DNA of 64,000 nucleotides from Neoehrlichia mikurensis (GCF_019186785.1 NZ_CP066557.1:943334-1007333), one strand, 5' to 3'. Numbered from the stretch's first letter, positions 8,356-20,000 are shown. Translations and numbers: made by a program. Notes: a model not told the origin generated them from the sequence alone.

Positions 8356-10806
8356 ATGTTTAAAATTTTGCAATTAACTGGATTATATATAATGATGATA
8401 ATCATTATAAGTCAATATGCTGTTGCTAATGTGACAGATAGTAAAGAAGTAATATATAGAGATACATTGGCAAGCAATCCATATTGTGGAGGTAGTCACG
8501 CTATTTCAAAATATTCTGGATATGCTACTGGAGCTTCTATTCTTAGTGGTGTTCTTGGTGGCGTTATTGTTGGTAAAATGTTATCAATTACAGGTGCATC
8601 AATAATGGCTACAGGAATTGGAGCTGCTATTGGTGCGAAAATGCTTTCTGCAGGAAAGCTATTAATTGGAGTTAGTACTATAACTATGGTTACTGCATTA
8701 GCATCTCAAACGTCCTATTTTGTTTGTAATTGGAGTTTTGTACGTCATCCGGTACTAAGATTTGAAGAAGGAGATGCTGACGGGAGCCCTGGAAAATATA
8801 AGGAATGTGCTGATCCTGTAGTTGATGGACATCCAGTATCATATAATACTAATTGTGACAAAGAATTCCGTACTAGAGACGAATACTTACAATGTATTGC
8901 TCCAGGAAAGAGTATAGAAGAGGGATTAAGACAAGAACCAATGTGTCCAAGTAGGAAGTTTAAACAAATAGATAAATATTATTGGCCAAAAAATCGGGTA
9001 TCCAGTTCTCCTTATATAGAAGTTTGTTATCGATTGCCAATTGGTAGATTGGGAGTAGGATATTTCAATTCAAGTGATGTTATTAATGATTTAAAAGTAC
9101 TTAATAATCATGCTTATTTAAGAGAATTAGATTATGGTAGTTATGAAGTACAAAAAGCAAAACTTATTATGGGGTCTAGTATCGAATGTGCAACATTAAA
9201 ATCAGGTGAAGAAGCAGTATTAAATACTATTACTTTTAGAGCTATGGATAAAGATGATAAAATTTGTGTTTATGGTGTAAAAGCTTCAGGTATGCCGTTG
9301 ATACCACAGGTGGAAATTGGTTGTCATATGCGTCCTAATTCTCCTCCAGCACCAATGTGTGAGTTTTCAAAACCTAAATTTAATGCTGATAAAAAGATTA
9401 TAGGGTATGATAATTCAGGATGCTATAGTTGTTATATGGCAGATGTTTGTCGTGGTAGGGCTAGTATTATATCTAAGTCTCCATTTCCTGTAACATCTGT
9501 AATTGTGAATTGTATTAAAGAATCATTGGATAATATCTTATTAGGAAGATGTGCTACCACTATGGCATCTAGTAATGCTGTTGTATCTAATAATAGTACT
9601 AAAGTTGGATTTTTAAAAGTTGCTCAGAATAAGTTAAAAAAAGCAGTAATGGCAGCATTGGTATTAGCATTAATTTTATTTGCAATAAAGGCATCTTTAG
9701 GTGGATTACAAAGTCCTGCTGAATTGTATATGTTATGTATTAAATTTGCGCTTGTAATTTATTTTACTCAAAGCGATGCTATGTCGCATTATTATAATGA
9801 ATTAGTGAAGCTTTCTATTGGATTATCAGATATTGTATTACAAGCTGGAGGTAATCCTACAATATGTAATTATGATCAATCAGAGTATCCTAATGACTTT
9901 AAGTATCTTGTTCCATGGGATAGATTAGATTGTAGAATGATGTTTTATTTTGGCAGTCAACTTAATGGTGGTTCAGGTACTGGTCTTGTTTTAACGTTAT
10001 TATTATCTGCAGGAATGTTAATTGTAGCAGCATTAATAAATGCAAAAATAATTATATCTGTGATGGCATTTTTTGCAATTATGATGATAATATTTATTGT
10101 AATATGGGCAATATATATATTTTTATTGTCATTGATAGCGTTAACAATCTTAATACTAATTTCTCCTTTAATGATTCCAATGACTTTATTTCAAGTAACA
10201 AAGGGATTTTTTGATGGATGGGCAAGGCAATTAATGGTGTATACACTATATCCTGTGATATTATTTGCATTTTTATCATTAGTATTTACTGTTTTTGATA
10301 ACTTATATTTTGAAGACCTAAAATTTACAAGATATAATGTTAAGGTTCAAGATTTATATAAAATTAATTTCAAATTACAAGATCCTGATGCTTGTAGCGA
10401 AGAAAAAAATGACACTAATTTATCGTGTATATTATCTGGTATGAAATTTACTACACGTCCTTTGGTTTTTGGTATGGATGTTAATGCTCCGGATATTCTT
10501 GGTAGTACAAAAATGATATGGACTAAAATAGGAATGTTTGTGCTTGTAGGATTTTTATTTTACCATTTCTTATCATCTATATCTTATATTGCGGCAGAAC
10601 TTGCAGGAGATCCAAGAGCAGGAATTGTTGGTGCTTCTGCAAGTCCAAAAGAGATGTTAAGTAAAGCTGCTGCTCCAATTAAAGCTATCAGTAACATGGC
10701 ATCTAATGCTCAGATGAATGCTTTTAATAAAATTGGCAATGCTATAAAGCAAAGAGCGAAAGGTGTGCCGTCAGAAGGTGAGGATAAGGTGTCAGGTGGT
10801 AAGTAA
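8356..10806 (+). CDS. virB6-1: Type IV secretion protein VirB6 paralogue 1
   Basis: Polytopic inner-membrane channel component of the VirB/D4 system (TrbL/VirB6 family). The 816-aa protein has an N-terminal signal-like segment (residues 1-25), a glycine-rich hydrophobic stretch at about 50-115, a cysteine-rich extracytoplasmic region at about 120-400, then a bundle of membrane segments at about 425-640 that includes the family pattern GFFDGWARQLMVYTLYPVILF, and a last segment near 725-750. The tail is hydrophilic and short, unlike the later paralogues. It is first of four tandem virB6 genes, and the AGAAGG ribosome binding site decides the start. Confidence 0.93.
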   Translation: MFKILQLTGLYIMMIIIISQYAVANVTDSKEVIYRDTLASNPYCGGSHAISKYSGYATGASILSGVLGGVIVGKMLSITGASIMATGIGAAIGAKMLSAGKLLIGVSTITMVTALASQTSYFVCNWSFVRHPVLRFEEGDADGSPGKYKECADPVVDGHPVSYNTNCDKEFRTRDEYLQCIAPGKSIEEGLRQEPMCPSRKFKQIDKYYWPKNRVSSSPYIEVCYRLPIGRLGVGYFNSSDVINDLKVLNNHAYLRELDYGSYEVQKAKLIMGSSIECATLKSGEEAVLNTITFRAMDKDDKICVYGVKASGMPLIPQVEIGCHMRPNSPPAPMCEFSKPKFNADKKIIGYDNSGCYSCYMADVCRGRASIISKSPFPVTSVIVNCIKESLDNILLGRCATTMASSNAVVSNNSTKVGFLKVAQNKLKKAVMAALVLALILFAIKASLGGLQSPAELYMLCIKFALVIYFTQSDAMSHYYNELVKLSIGLSDIVLQAGGNPTICNYDQSEYPNDFKYLVPWDRLDCRMMFYFGSQLNGGSGTGLVLTLLLSAGMLIVAALINAKIIISVMAFFAIMMIIFIVIWAIYIFLLSLIALTILILISPLMIPMTLFQVTKGFFDGWARQLMVYTLYPVILFAFLSLVFTVFDNLYFEDLKFTRYNVKVQDLYKINFKLQDPDACSEEKNDTNLSCILSGMKFTTRPLVFGMDVNAPDILGSTKMIWTKIGMFVLVGFLFYHFLSSISYIAAELAGDPRAGIVGASASPKEMLSKAAAPIKAISNMASNAQMNAFNKIGNAIKQRAKGVPSEGEDKVSGGK

Positions 10807-10974
10807 GATATGTATTATTTATGGTGTTAATTAATATTATTAAATTAGTAGTTAAATGTATTTATTAAATTATTTATTTAAAATCTAATAGTTTAGTATT
10901 GTGATTAGTAATTTGTTATATCATAGAGGTATAATAATTATTATTATGTATATAAGGCATTAAGAGCTGGTGTT

Positions 10975-13653
10975 ATGCTAAAAATTGCTGTATTGATATT
11001 TATTTTTTTACTTTCAGGATGCGGGTATCATGGTTGTGTATCGCAAAATGATGTGTTTTTTGATATTGTCAAAACTATCATTCCTACGAAGTTAAGACAA
11101 GATGATAGTAAGCAGTCAATTTTATGGGTAAAATCAGATGCTGTTCTTACTAAAGGATCTAATATTGAATTAAGGATTAGTCATGTTGGATTAGATTTTT
11201 GTAAAGATAATTCTATTGATGTAAAGGTTGTGCCTGATTATAAAAGTAATAATAGTGAAATTGTTATACCTATAGATTTTCCATATAATGTAATGCGAGG
11301 GGAAAAAATTAATTTTTACTTAAAACCTAGTATTGCTGGAGATATTACAAAAGAAATATGTGAAAGTGGTTGCGATGACAAAATATGTGTTATCGATGAA
11401 GAATTATGTAAAGAGAAAAGAATTGATACAAAATATTCTGTAAATGTTAATGCAGAAAATGGGGTATTTTCTAATATGTTATATCCTGTTAATGATCAAG
11501 GAGTTGCTTTGCCATATTGGATAGATAATTATCCAGTATATACTATATTTGATGGTATGAGTGATAATATTAAAATAGGTAGTGATAATTCACGCAATGA
11601 TAGTTTATTAAAAGATGATTTATGGTATATATGTGCTTCTAAAGAAAATATATCTAAAGAAATAGAAAGATTAAATAATTTATCCAATGGAATTGGTAAT
11701 AAAGTAGTGAGAGATGCTAAAAGTTTTGTAGAAGAACACTATAAATTGATATTTAATAAATACAGAAAAATATATACTGCATATTCTGTTAATGAGATGT
11801 GTGGAAATATATATTCTTTATTTTCTGATATAGTAAATAAGTACTACTTTATTACTTTAATGTCTAATACAGTACAAGATAATATTAGTAGATTTGATGT
11901 TTTGCCACTTGTAAAATTAAAGGTAAATGGTAAAGTTATTCATAATAATAAGCATTTTGACTCTAAAATTGTTACAAAATTTCCGAATATTAAAGAGTAT
12001 TTACTAATTAATTATAGCTACGAATTTGTAGATGATATCATTTTTTATGATGTCAATTACGATATGTTAACACCAAAATTGAAAAGCTTGAATACAATTT
12101 CTTTGGTAGTAGATAATCAGTATCAATTTAATGGAGAGAATAAAAAATTGGGGGGATCATATGATCTTAAAATTGTCAAAGATTGCAGTGCTCATATAGA
12201 AAATAGTTTATATTATGTTATCTCTAAAGATATACCTAATATTTATCCTGGAGATCAGGGTAGTACAAAATTAGATTTTCTGCATAGTAATATTATTAAT
12301 ATTCCTATAGATCGACCAGGAGATTTATATTATGCGGTAAGGGATAATGGTGATGGATACCATAATAATACTGGATATTTTGAAATTAAAGCTGTTATTC
12401 CTAAGACAATTCCAAAAATTATTTCGTATGTTATTAATTGGGTAAAAGATCAGGTTTATATGGCATTATATTCTACTGATAAACATAATGCTAATAGTAC
12501 AATACGAATTATATATGATAATATTACTAGTAATGGCTCATTTATAAAGACAGTAAACGCATTACTAACATTATATTTATTAATAAGTGTTCTGTTTTTC
12601 TTTATAGGATTTTCTAGGCTTTCATTATTTGATATTGTAGTTTCAGTAATAAAAATAAGTATAGTAATTTATGTACTTCGTCCTGAGAGTTGGGTCTTCT
12701 TTAAAGATCATTTATTTGACTTATTTATTAATGCCCCTATCGAATTAATTAGAATTTTTACAGGAAATGCAGGTGGAGATTTTGAATTTTTAGATAGTTT
12801 ATTATATAGGTTTGCATTTAGTCAAACGTGGATGCAAATATTTTCATTGTTATTTGCAGGTCCAGTGGGATGGTTATCGGTGTTTTTAATCTTATGGGGA
12901 TTAATTACGTTAATGTGGTGTATATTGATATCAGTTATTACGTACTTAATTTCTATTTTAAGCATAGGTTTATTATTATGTATAGCACCTTTTTTTATTA
13001 TTTGTATTTTGTTTAGACGTACTAAAGCAATTTTTGATGCTTGGATTAAAGCATTATTACAAACTTCTGTGCAGCCTATTATAATATTTGCTTCTCTAGC
13101 ATTATTAGTACAGGCAATACATAGTATTGTATATAACATGCTCAATTTTCAGGTTTGTGATGCATGTGTATTTAATGTTACGTTGACTCATGGAGTAACT
13201 TTTTGTTTGCTTGAGTTTTTATTACCAATTGGATTTTCTCCAGTATCTAGTTTTAGTGAAAATATTAGAGATGCTGTAAATAATGATAGTGTATTGTTTA
13301 TAGGAATACCATCTGCATTAAATAATATTATAATGTTTGTAATATTTTCACATGCAATGAAGAGTTTTATTAGTATTGCTGGTGAAATGTGTACTTCTAT
13401 TTTTGGATCATTTGCAAATTTATCGTCAGTGGCTGATGTAGCAACGGAAAGCTTTTTAAGTTCTTTCGGTGGAGGTAGGACATACGGTATGAATATAGAT
13501 AGATATAAAATGAGTCGTGAAATGTATAATAGAGGAAATGATGGTAATCGTGATGATGGTGCTTTTTCACAATTATCTCCAGTTTCTAGAAATATTAAAA
13601 GACCAAATTCAGCTATACAGATACCTGAAAAGCCTCCATCCAGCTTTAATTAA
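10975..13653 (+). CDS. virB6-2: VirB6 paralogue 2, predicted lipoprotein
   Basis: 892-aa TrbL/VirB6-family protein. Residues 1-16 are a lipoprotein signal (LLSGC, lipidated Cys at 16), followed by a long extracytoplasmic domain to about residue 520, and a membrane bundle at about 520-820 with the motif IFDAWIKALLQTSVQPIIIF. The C-terminal tail is short and basic. The 168-bp gap from virB6-1 is the largest in the virB6 row and could hold an internal promoter; the gap to virB6-3 is only 14 bp. Proposed role: a variant channel subunit of the secretion system. The lipoprotein signal on a VirB6 is characteristic of Rickettsiales rather than of the Agrobacterium archetype. Confidence 0.92.
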   Translation: MLKIAVLIFIFLLSGCGYHGCVSQNDVFFDIVKTIIPTKLRQDDSKQSILWVKSDAVLTKGSNIELRISHVGLDFCKDNSIDVKVVPDYKSNNSEIVIPIDFPYNVMRGEKINFYLKPSIAGDITKEICESGCDDKICVIDEELCKEKRIDTKYSVNVNAENGVFSNMLYPVNDQGVALPYWIDNYPVYTIFDGMSDNIKIGSDNSRNDSLLKDDLWYICASKENISKEIERLNNLSNGIGNKVVRDAKSFVEEHYKLIFNKYRKIYTAYSVNEMCGNIYSLFSDIVNKYYFITLMSNTVQDNISRFDVLPLVKLKVNGKVIHNNKHFDSKIVTKFPNIKEYLLINYSYEFVDDIIFYDVNYDMLTPKLKSLNTISLVVDNQYQFNGENKKLGGSYDLKIVKDCSAHIENSLYYVISKDIPNIYPGDQGSTKLDFLHSNIINIPIDRPGDLYYAVRDNGDGYHNNTGYFEIKAVIPKTIPKIISYVINWVKDQVYMALYSTDKHNANSTIRIIYDNITSNGSFIKTVNALLTLYLLISVLFFFIGFSRLSLFDIVVSVIKISIVIYVLRPESWVFFKDHLFDLFINAPIELIRIFTGNAGGDFEFLDSLLYRFAFSQTWMQIFSLLFAGPVGWLSVFLILWGLITLMWCILISVITYLISILSIGLLLCIAPFFIICILFRRTKAIFDAWIKALLQTSVQPIIIFASLALLVQAIHSIVYNMLNFQVCDACVFNVTLTHGVTFCLLEFLLPIGFSPVSSFSENIRDAVNNDSVLFIGIPSALNNIIMFVIFSHAMKSFISIAGEMCTSIFGSFANLSSVADVATESFLSSFGGGRTYGMNIDRYKMSREMYNRGNDGNRDDGAFSQLSPVSRNIKRPNSAIQIPEKPPSSFN

Positions 13654-13667
13654 TAGGTAAAATTATT

Positions 13668-16600
13668 ATGCAAAAAATAATATTATTATTATTAATTTTA
13701 TTATTAACTGGTTGCGGAGTAAATTGTATAGAGAAAGGCCAAGGATTTAGTAGTAGCTCTATTGAAGTAAAAGTTTATGTTCCACCTAAGGGTGCAGACA
13801 GACATAACGCTGCTACTTATTGGGTGAATACAGGTAAAAAGGTATCTGCTTCAGATAAAATTGTACTTAATGTTATGAATACAATAAATTTGTGTCCTTA
13901 TGATACACATGAAGCAAAAAAAGTTGATTTTTCGGTATACAAAACAGCACAACCGAATGCAATAACTAGTATTAATACTTCTGAAGGTGATTATTTAAGA
14001 TTTTCTTTAGGAAGCACAGATATAGAAATTAAAGAATGTAGCAAGGAATGGCTAGATAGTAGAAAAATAATATATTACTCTGACGATGAATTTTTTCAAG
14101 ATCAAGAATGTAAAACCCCCATTCTAGCTAAAGATATATGCAATAATGGAATATCAAAACCTTATTTTATAAAAGTTGAAGGCGAGTGTCAAGTTATTAA
14201 TACTACTATACCACGCTTAAAGGGTACAACAATAAAAATATATTCAGACAATAGAATATTAAACGCAAGTAATAGTAATAAATATGCTAATTTTTATATT
14301 GACAATGGATCTGGTAATAAATTAAGCCCTACCATAAATGGTGACAATATGAAGATAAAGCGATATCCAAATTGGATAATCAGTAAATATGCATATGATG
14401 CACGTTCCTTTTCTACTAAAAAACCGCCATTAAGTGAATTAAAAAAAAGCTGTAATCTTTTAAAAGGGAAATATCATGAATTTATGATGAAAAATTATAA
14501 TACATATGAAAGTGTGTTTTCCCAGAGTTCATCCAAAGACAAATCATCAATGGGAATAGTTGATGATTATGATTACGTAAAAAAATATGATCAAGCGATT
14601 AACAAAATTACTACTAATAATGGATTGATGAAATTATCTTCTGAGCGTACTGGTAATTCTGTTATTGATGATACTGATTATCAAACAATTATAAATATTA
14701 TGAATAATTATACAGGTTATGATATTAATTGTAATTGTGACATGATATGTAAGTTATCAGATTCGTTGGCAGATGATTGTGTTAAGTCTTTTGTAAAGAT
14801 AGTTAAAGATAAAGTTATATGTCCTACTACTGAGGAAGATATTATAAGTAATTTTGATGAAAATAGTGCTACAGGTCATTTTGATATAAATGATAGCTAT
14901 GAAATTCTTGAAGGATTAAAGGTAAGAGTTACAGGAGATGCACAACCTTTATCATTGTTTCAAGATACTAAAATAAGAGATGCTAGCTTAAAATTAAATA
15001 CTAATATTAAAGTAGATACCATTCTACCTTACTATCTTCATGCTAATATGTGGGTTTCTCGTAACTCATTAGCTGATATGGCAATAGGTAATTATACAGT
15101 ATTTTGGAATAGAATATGTACTGTTGAGTCTGGCAAAAAATTATTTATGTATATAGGAGATACTCCTCCTAAATACTTTCCTGGATTATCTTATGGTAAT
15201 GAAAAACATTTTGAGTTAGATACGAACAAAACAATTACTCAGGGTATATATGAGATTAACGTTGATAATCCGCCAGAATCAGGAACTGTTTATTTAGGTG
15301 TACAAATTGATGATTTTTATGATGATCAATTTCGCGAGCCAAAATATCTTGAAGATAATTATTATTCAGTAAGACTATTTTTTTCTACATGGGAACCACA
15401 TTTATCAAATTTATTTTCTAAAATCAAAGGAGCACTTTTATACATATTATATGGTGTGGATGGTAATAATATTGATGATATACCTTTAGCAATACAAAAT
15501 GCTAAAAAACTGAATAAATTTGGAGCGATTCAGCATATTTATAGTCACCATACACAATCTGGATCTTTATGGGGAGCAGTTCAGGCGTTAATTACATTAT
15601 ATATAATGTTTTCAGTTTTTGGTTATCTTATAGGTGTAATAAGAATTACTAAATATGATTTAGTTATTAGAATAACAAAAATGGTTGTGATTCTAGCATT
15701 ATTTTCTCAGAATAGTTGGGAATTTTTTAGTGAGCATTTTTTTACATTATTTATTACAGGTGTTGTAGATATTATAGGAGCATTTAATGGTTATTTAGAT
15801 GGAGATAGCTCATTTAAATTTCTTGATTCAACGATGGGGGTGTTATTAACAGGTGAAACTTGGTTGAGATTTTTATCATTAATTGTTGCTGGTCCTGTAG
15901 GATGGATGATATTCATTTGTATTGTATGGGCGTGTGTTTCATTTTTTATATGCATCATCGAAGCAATGATAATGTATTTATTTTCTATTGTTGCTATTGC
16001 ATTTTTAATTACATTAGCTCCGTTGTTTTTTACTTTTCTCTTATTTCAGTTTACTAAGACTCTTTTTGATGCTTGGATAAAAATGTTAGTTAACTTTTCT
16101 TTGCAACCTATAATTTTATTTGCTGCTTTAGCGTTTTTAAATCAAGTATTGTTAACAAGTTTATATAAAATTACTGATTTTTCTGCATGTAATAAGTGTT
16201 TTTATGGCATTAAATTTACTGTAGAAGATGATCAAGCTCCTACAGATTTATGTTTATTGTCTTTTATGTTGCCTGTTGGTTATTCTAATGACTTATCTAT
16301 TAATGAAAGAATAAGAGAAGATCAATCTAAAAGCAATATAGGATTTATGGGACTTCCATTTGAGCTTGTTTCAGTGTTAATTTTTGTGATTATTGGAAAC
16401 GCTATGAGAACTTTTGGAAGATTATCAGAAGCTATGGCACATTCAATCTCTGGTAGTATTTCTGGAATTAGTACTAGTGCTCATTGGGCTGCTCAGTCTT
16501 TATTGTCTATAGTAGGGTTAGATCAAGAAACGCAAAATGTTATTCGATCAGCTCGTTCTATGGTTAATAGTAATGTTGGTGCAAATTTTGATATAAGAAG

Positions 16601-17039
16601 TAAAAGTGGTGATAAATCTTCGTCACCAGATGATGATAATAAATCTACAAGTGATTCAAAGAATAAAGATTCTACATCTGATGAGGATGTATTAACTAGT
16701 GGTACAAGGAGAGATTCTGTAGGATCTGATGAGGATGTATTAACTAGTGGTACAAGGAGAGATTCTGTAGAGTCTGATGATGATACATTAACTAGTGGTA
16801 CAAGGAGAGATTCTGTAGGAAGTGAAAATACAGGATCTATTGATGATAACGGAGATGTTATAACGCGTGATTCGATAAATAACAATGATGAATGCAGTAT
16901 TAAGAAAGAATTATTCAAAGAAGATAATAATAATTTAAGTGAATTAATTAATGATTATGAAGTTGAATTAAAGAGTTTATCACGAAGTGATGATGTTAAT
17001 GGGATTATAGCCGATACTGATAAAGATGATAAGGCTTAA
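13668..17039 (+). CDS. virB6-3: VirB6 paralogue 3, predicted lipoprotein with repeat tail
   Basis: 1123-aa VirB6-family protein. A lipoprotein signal (LLTGC, Cys at 16) precedes a large extracytoplasmic region to about residue 630. The membrane bundle follows at about 635-930, with LFDAWIKMLVNFSLQPIILF. The tail after about residue 975 is acidic, Ser/Asp-rich and disordered-looking, and contains three 16-residue repeats (DEDVLTSGTRRDSVGS). The ribosome binding site is weak (AGGTAAAATT). It sits between virB6-2 (14 bp) and virB6-4 (overlap or 22 bp depending on start). Repeat-bearing tails of VirB6 in Ehrlichia and Anaplasma differ widely between species, so length variation among strains is expected. 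Confidence 0.92.
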   Translation: MQKIILLLLILLLTGCGVNCIEKGQGFSSSSIEVKVYVPPKGADRHNAATYWVNTGKKVSASDKIVLNVMNTINLCPYDTHEAKKVDFSVYKTAQPNAITSINTSEGDYLRFSLGSTDIEIKECSKEWLDSRKIIYYSDDEFFQDQECKTPILAKDICNNGISKPYFIKVEGECQVINTTIPRLKGTTIKIYSDNRILNASNSNKYANFYIDNGSGNKLSPTINGDNMKIKRYPNWIISKYAYDARSFSTKKPPLSELKKSCNLLKGKYHEFMMKNYNTYESVFSQSSSKDKSSMGIVDDYDYVKKYDQAINKITTNNGLMKLSSERTGNSVIDDTDYQTIINIMNNYTGYDINCNCDMICKLSDSLADDCVKSFVKIVKDKVICPTTEEDIISNFDENSATGHFDINDSYEILEGLKVRVTGDAQPLSLFQDTKIRDASLKLNTNIKVDTILPYYLHANMWVSRNSLADMAIGNYTVFWNRICTVESGKKLFMYIGDTPPKYFPGLSYGNEKHFELDTNKTITQGIYEINVDNPPESGTVYLGVQIDDFYDDQFREPKYLEDNYYSVRLFFSTWEPHLSNLFSKIKGALLYILYGVDGNNIDDIPLAIQNAKKLNKFGAIQHIYSHHTQSGSLWGAVQALITLYIMFSVFGYLIGVIRITKYDLVIRITKMVVILALFSQNSWEFFSEHFFTLFITGVVDIIGAFNGYLDGDSSFKFLDSTMGVLLTGETWLRFLSLIVAGPVGWMIFICIVWACVSFFICIIEAMIMYLFSIVAIAFLITLAPLFFTFLLFQFTKTLFDAWIKMLVNFSLQPIILFAALAFLNQVLLTSLYKITDFSACNKCFYGIKFTVEDDQAPTDLCLLSFMLPVGYSNDLSINERIREDQSKSNIGFMGLPFELVSVLIFVIIGNAMRTFGRLSEAMAHSISGSISGISTSAHWAAQSLLSIVGLDQETQNVIRSARSMVNSNVGANFDIRSKSGDKSSSPDDDNKSTSDSKNKDSTSDEDVLTSGTRRDSVGSDEDVLTSGTRRDSVESDDDTLTSGTRRDSVGSENTGSIDDNGDVITRDSINNNDECSIKKELFKEDNNNLSELINDYEVELKSLSRSDDVNGIIADTDKDDKA
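16680..16823 (+). repeat. 48-bp coding tandem repeat, 3 copies
   Basis: Units at 16680-16727, 16728-16775 and 16776-16823 encode DEDVLTSGTRRDSVGS, DEDVLTSGTRRDSVES and DDDTLTSGTRRDSVGS. The copies differ at only a few bases, so the array is recent or kept uniform. The period is a multiple of three, so copy changes keep the frame. Confidence 0.95.
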
Positions 17040-17061
17040 CACTGAAAGGGTTGATTATTTT

Positions 17062-20000
17062 ATGATAAGTACTTTGAATATTAATTTTAAATTTATTGTT
17101 TTAAATTTAATATTATTATGCTTAATATTGCCATCATGTTCAACTAATGAAGCAACTGCACGTCGATGTGTTGCTGCTGATAATTTTTCTGATCAATCTC
17201 TTACAGTTTCTGCTTATTATTCTCCTAACGATGATATAAATTTTAAAGCTAATAATGGTTATTCAAGTAAAAAAATATCTAGAGCAAATAGGGAGCAAGT
17301 AGTTAGATGGCAAGATACAGGATTTGTTACAGATGGTAAAACGATTGTATTAAAGACATCAGGTATGTGGACTGCATGGGAAAAAGATAATAAAAAATTT
17401 ACTCCTATACAAAATACAGCAATAGGTATGTCAGAGATTAATAAAGATGATCCAATATATAATACGATTACTCCTATTGATAGAATATGCGGCCCATATT
17501 ATTCTATCGAAAAGAAACTTTTTGGTGGTAGTTGTACAATAACGTGTGAAACATTTGATATTAAGAAAACAGATAAGTTATCAGCAACATATGGGGCTCC
17601 TTGCTGGTTTAAGGATGGATATGGAGCATTTTTACTTTTAAAGAGGGATTATGATCCAGATCCTAATGAAAATCTTGCTATTATGCAGTATCCCATATCT
17701 CCAATAATTCATATAGGATATCAGGCATCAGATGTTGGAGGTGTAGGAAGTTACTCATCTGATGATAAAGGTATATTAGATAGTCAATGTAATAAAATAA
17801 AATTAGAGAAGGGATGGAAAATATATGCCAAAATAATGGATACTTACTATCATGACAATGCAGGTGGATATGAGATAAATTTTATTAGTGGTGTTAAAAA
17901 AGCAAAAGTTTGGTCAATATTTGAAGGTATACGTAAAAATGTAAGATTACAATTAGATAAAGCAGGAGAACAAATATTTAAGAGGATAATCAATAATAAG
18001 GTTTTTAAAAACTTAGTTTTTAGTGTGTTAACATTATTTTTGGTGTTTTCAGCTTTAGCTTATATTTTTGGGATGGTACAAAGCCCTTTTCCTGATTTAA
18101 TTGTAAGAATATTAAAAGTATCATTAGTAATATTATTAATTTCTCCTAATAGTTGGGATTTTTTTTATAATCATTTACTGGCTTTTTTCCTAAAAGGTGT
18201 AGATGAAATTATTGCGATTATTAATAGCTATTCAGTAAGTTATAGAGAAGATGCACCATTTGCATTTATTGATGAAATGATTAGAGATAAGATTTTTTCT
18301 GAAGTTGTCTGGACAGTGAAGGTTAGAGCATTAATTCTAGCAAATTTTGTCTCTATATTTTTTGTAATAATTATCATAATCTCTGTAATTTTTTATATTT
18401 TTTTATGTATGTATGCCTTTGTTATTTACATGACAGCATTTGTTGGCATTACATTTTTGGTGGGGTTAATGCCAATTTTATTTATAGGAATTCTTTTTTC
18501 TCAATTAAAAAGTCTTTTTGATGGATGGTTGACTCAATGTATAAGCTTTGCATTACAATCAATATTAATGTTTACCTTAATTGCGATGTTTGGTGCATTG
18601 ATTATGAATTATTATTATCGCATTTTTGGATTTACAGCTTGTTATAATGAATGGTTAGTTTTTAGAATATGCTTTGGCAAGGAAGGAAAATGTATATTTG
18701 ATAATCACTACTTTACTTGGACTCCTGGTCAAAAATATGATAAATATATAATAGGATTTCCGCGTTCTTCTGAAAGTTCGCAAACTAGTGTTAGTAAAGA
18801 TGAGGAACAACATTATAATTTTAGTAGTGGCTCACGATATATATTTACAGGTGGTGGATCAGTTATTAGGGTACCTCCTGATTATAAAACAACAGATTTT
18901 CGATATATAGATTATCCTTTTTTTAATCCTGATACTGAGAGCAAAGGTGTTGCTGGTGGGGTTATAGTTGGTGAAAATAGTATTTTTGCAGGATTATCAC
19001 AGCTTATTAATTCGTTAGTTGTTGCAACAAGTAATTACTCAATAGCTAGGTTATTAGCTTCTATAGAGAATGAACTTACTAACTTAGTAAGTAAAAAAGC
19101 AATTAGTAGTGATAGTAAAGATAAATTTTCAGCAATGTTGATTTCACAGAAAAATAGCGGGAAAATTGATAAGAATATTCTAATAGATTATTTAATTTCT
19201 AATATTATAGGAAGTAATGCTATTGCACCTACACCTCAGGAAGAACTCGATAAGCAATATGATTATAATATTATAAAAAACATACAAAGTGGCTATTTAT
19301 TGGTATGGTCTGAGATATTTGGTCTTCTGATAGTATCGTTTTTAATATGGCAAATGCGTGCTTTTGTTCAAAGCTTGGCTGTTTCTTTGTCAGGTGGTAG
19401 CATGATGTCTCAGACAATAGCTGGAATGTATGATGGTGGTTTTGTAAAGATTTTTTCAGGTATTCCAGTTATTGGGACAGTAATTGGTAAAATTGACCAA
19501 GGTATTGATCAATTTAGAATTATGGCAAGGATGAAAATAACTGGCCAAATTAGTGAAACATTTAGCAAAATACCATTTATGATAAAGTATGGGTTACGTG
19601 GAACGATTAATAGAATACCTATTATGGAGAAACTTGGAGTTGGTGATGCAGCATCGAATGCTATTGATTTGGTTGGTAAAGCAGTTAAAACTACAAAAAA
19701 TGTAGGTGAATTTTTGACTTCTGAATCACGTTTAAAATTTGAACCTTCAAGGATCAATTATATGCGTGCATTTATTGGTGCTCATATTGGACTTTCGCCG
19801 TTACAGGCAATGAGATATTTAGGCGTGCATACTGTAGAGAAATTGGTTGGATATAGAGAAGGTAGCTTAAAATATAATATTATTGAAGATCGTAAAGCAT
19901 TTTTAGATAATTTAAAAACCATCACAATGGGAGCACCAAGATATCAGCCTAGTCCTTATATTCCAGAAAAAAAACCAGACAATGAAGAATCTTCACTAGA

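Noticed and set aside
12822-13145. 107-codon open frame on the minus strand
   Set aside because: Lies opposite the virB6-2 membrane bundle; its composition is that expected from reading the complement.
16523-16918. 131-codon open frame on the minus strand
   Set aside because: It is the complement of the virB6-3 repeat region; its repeats mirror the 48-bp units and it has no family match.
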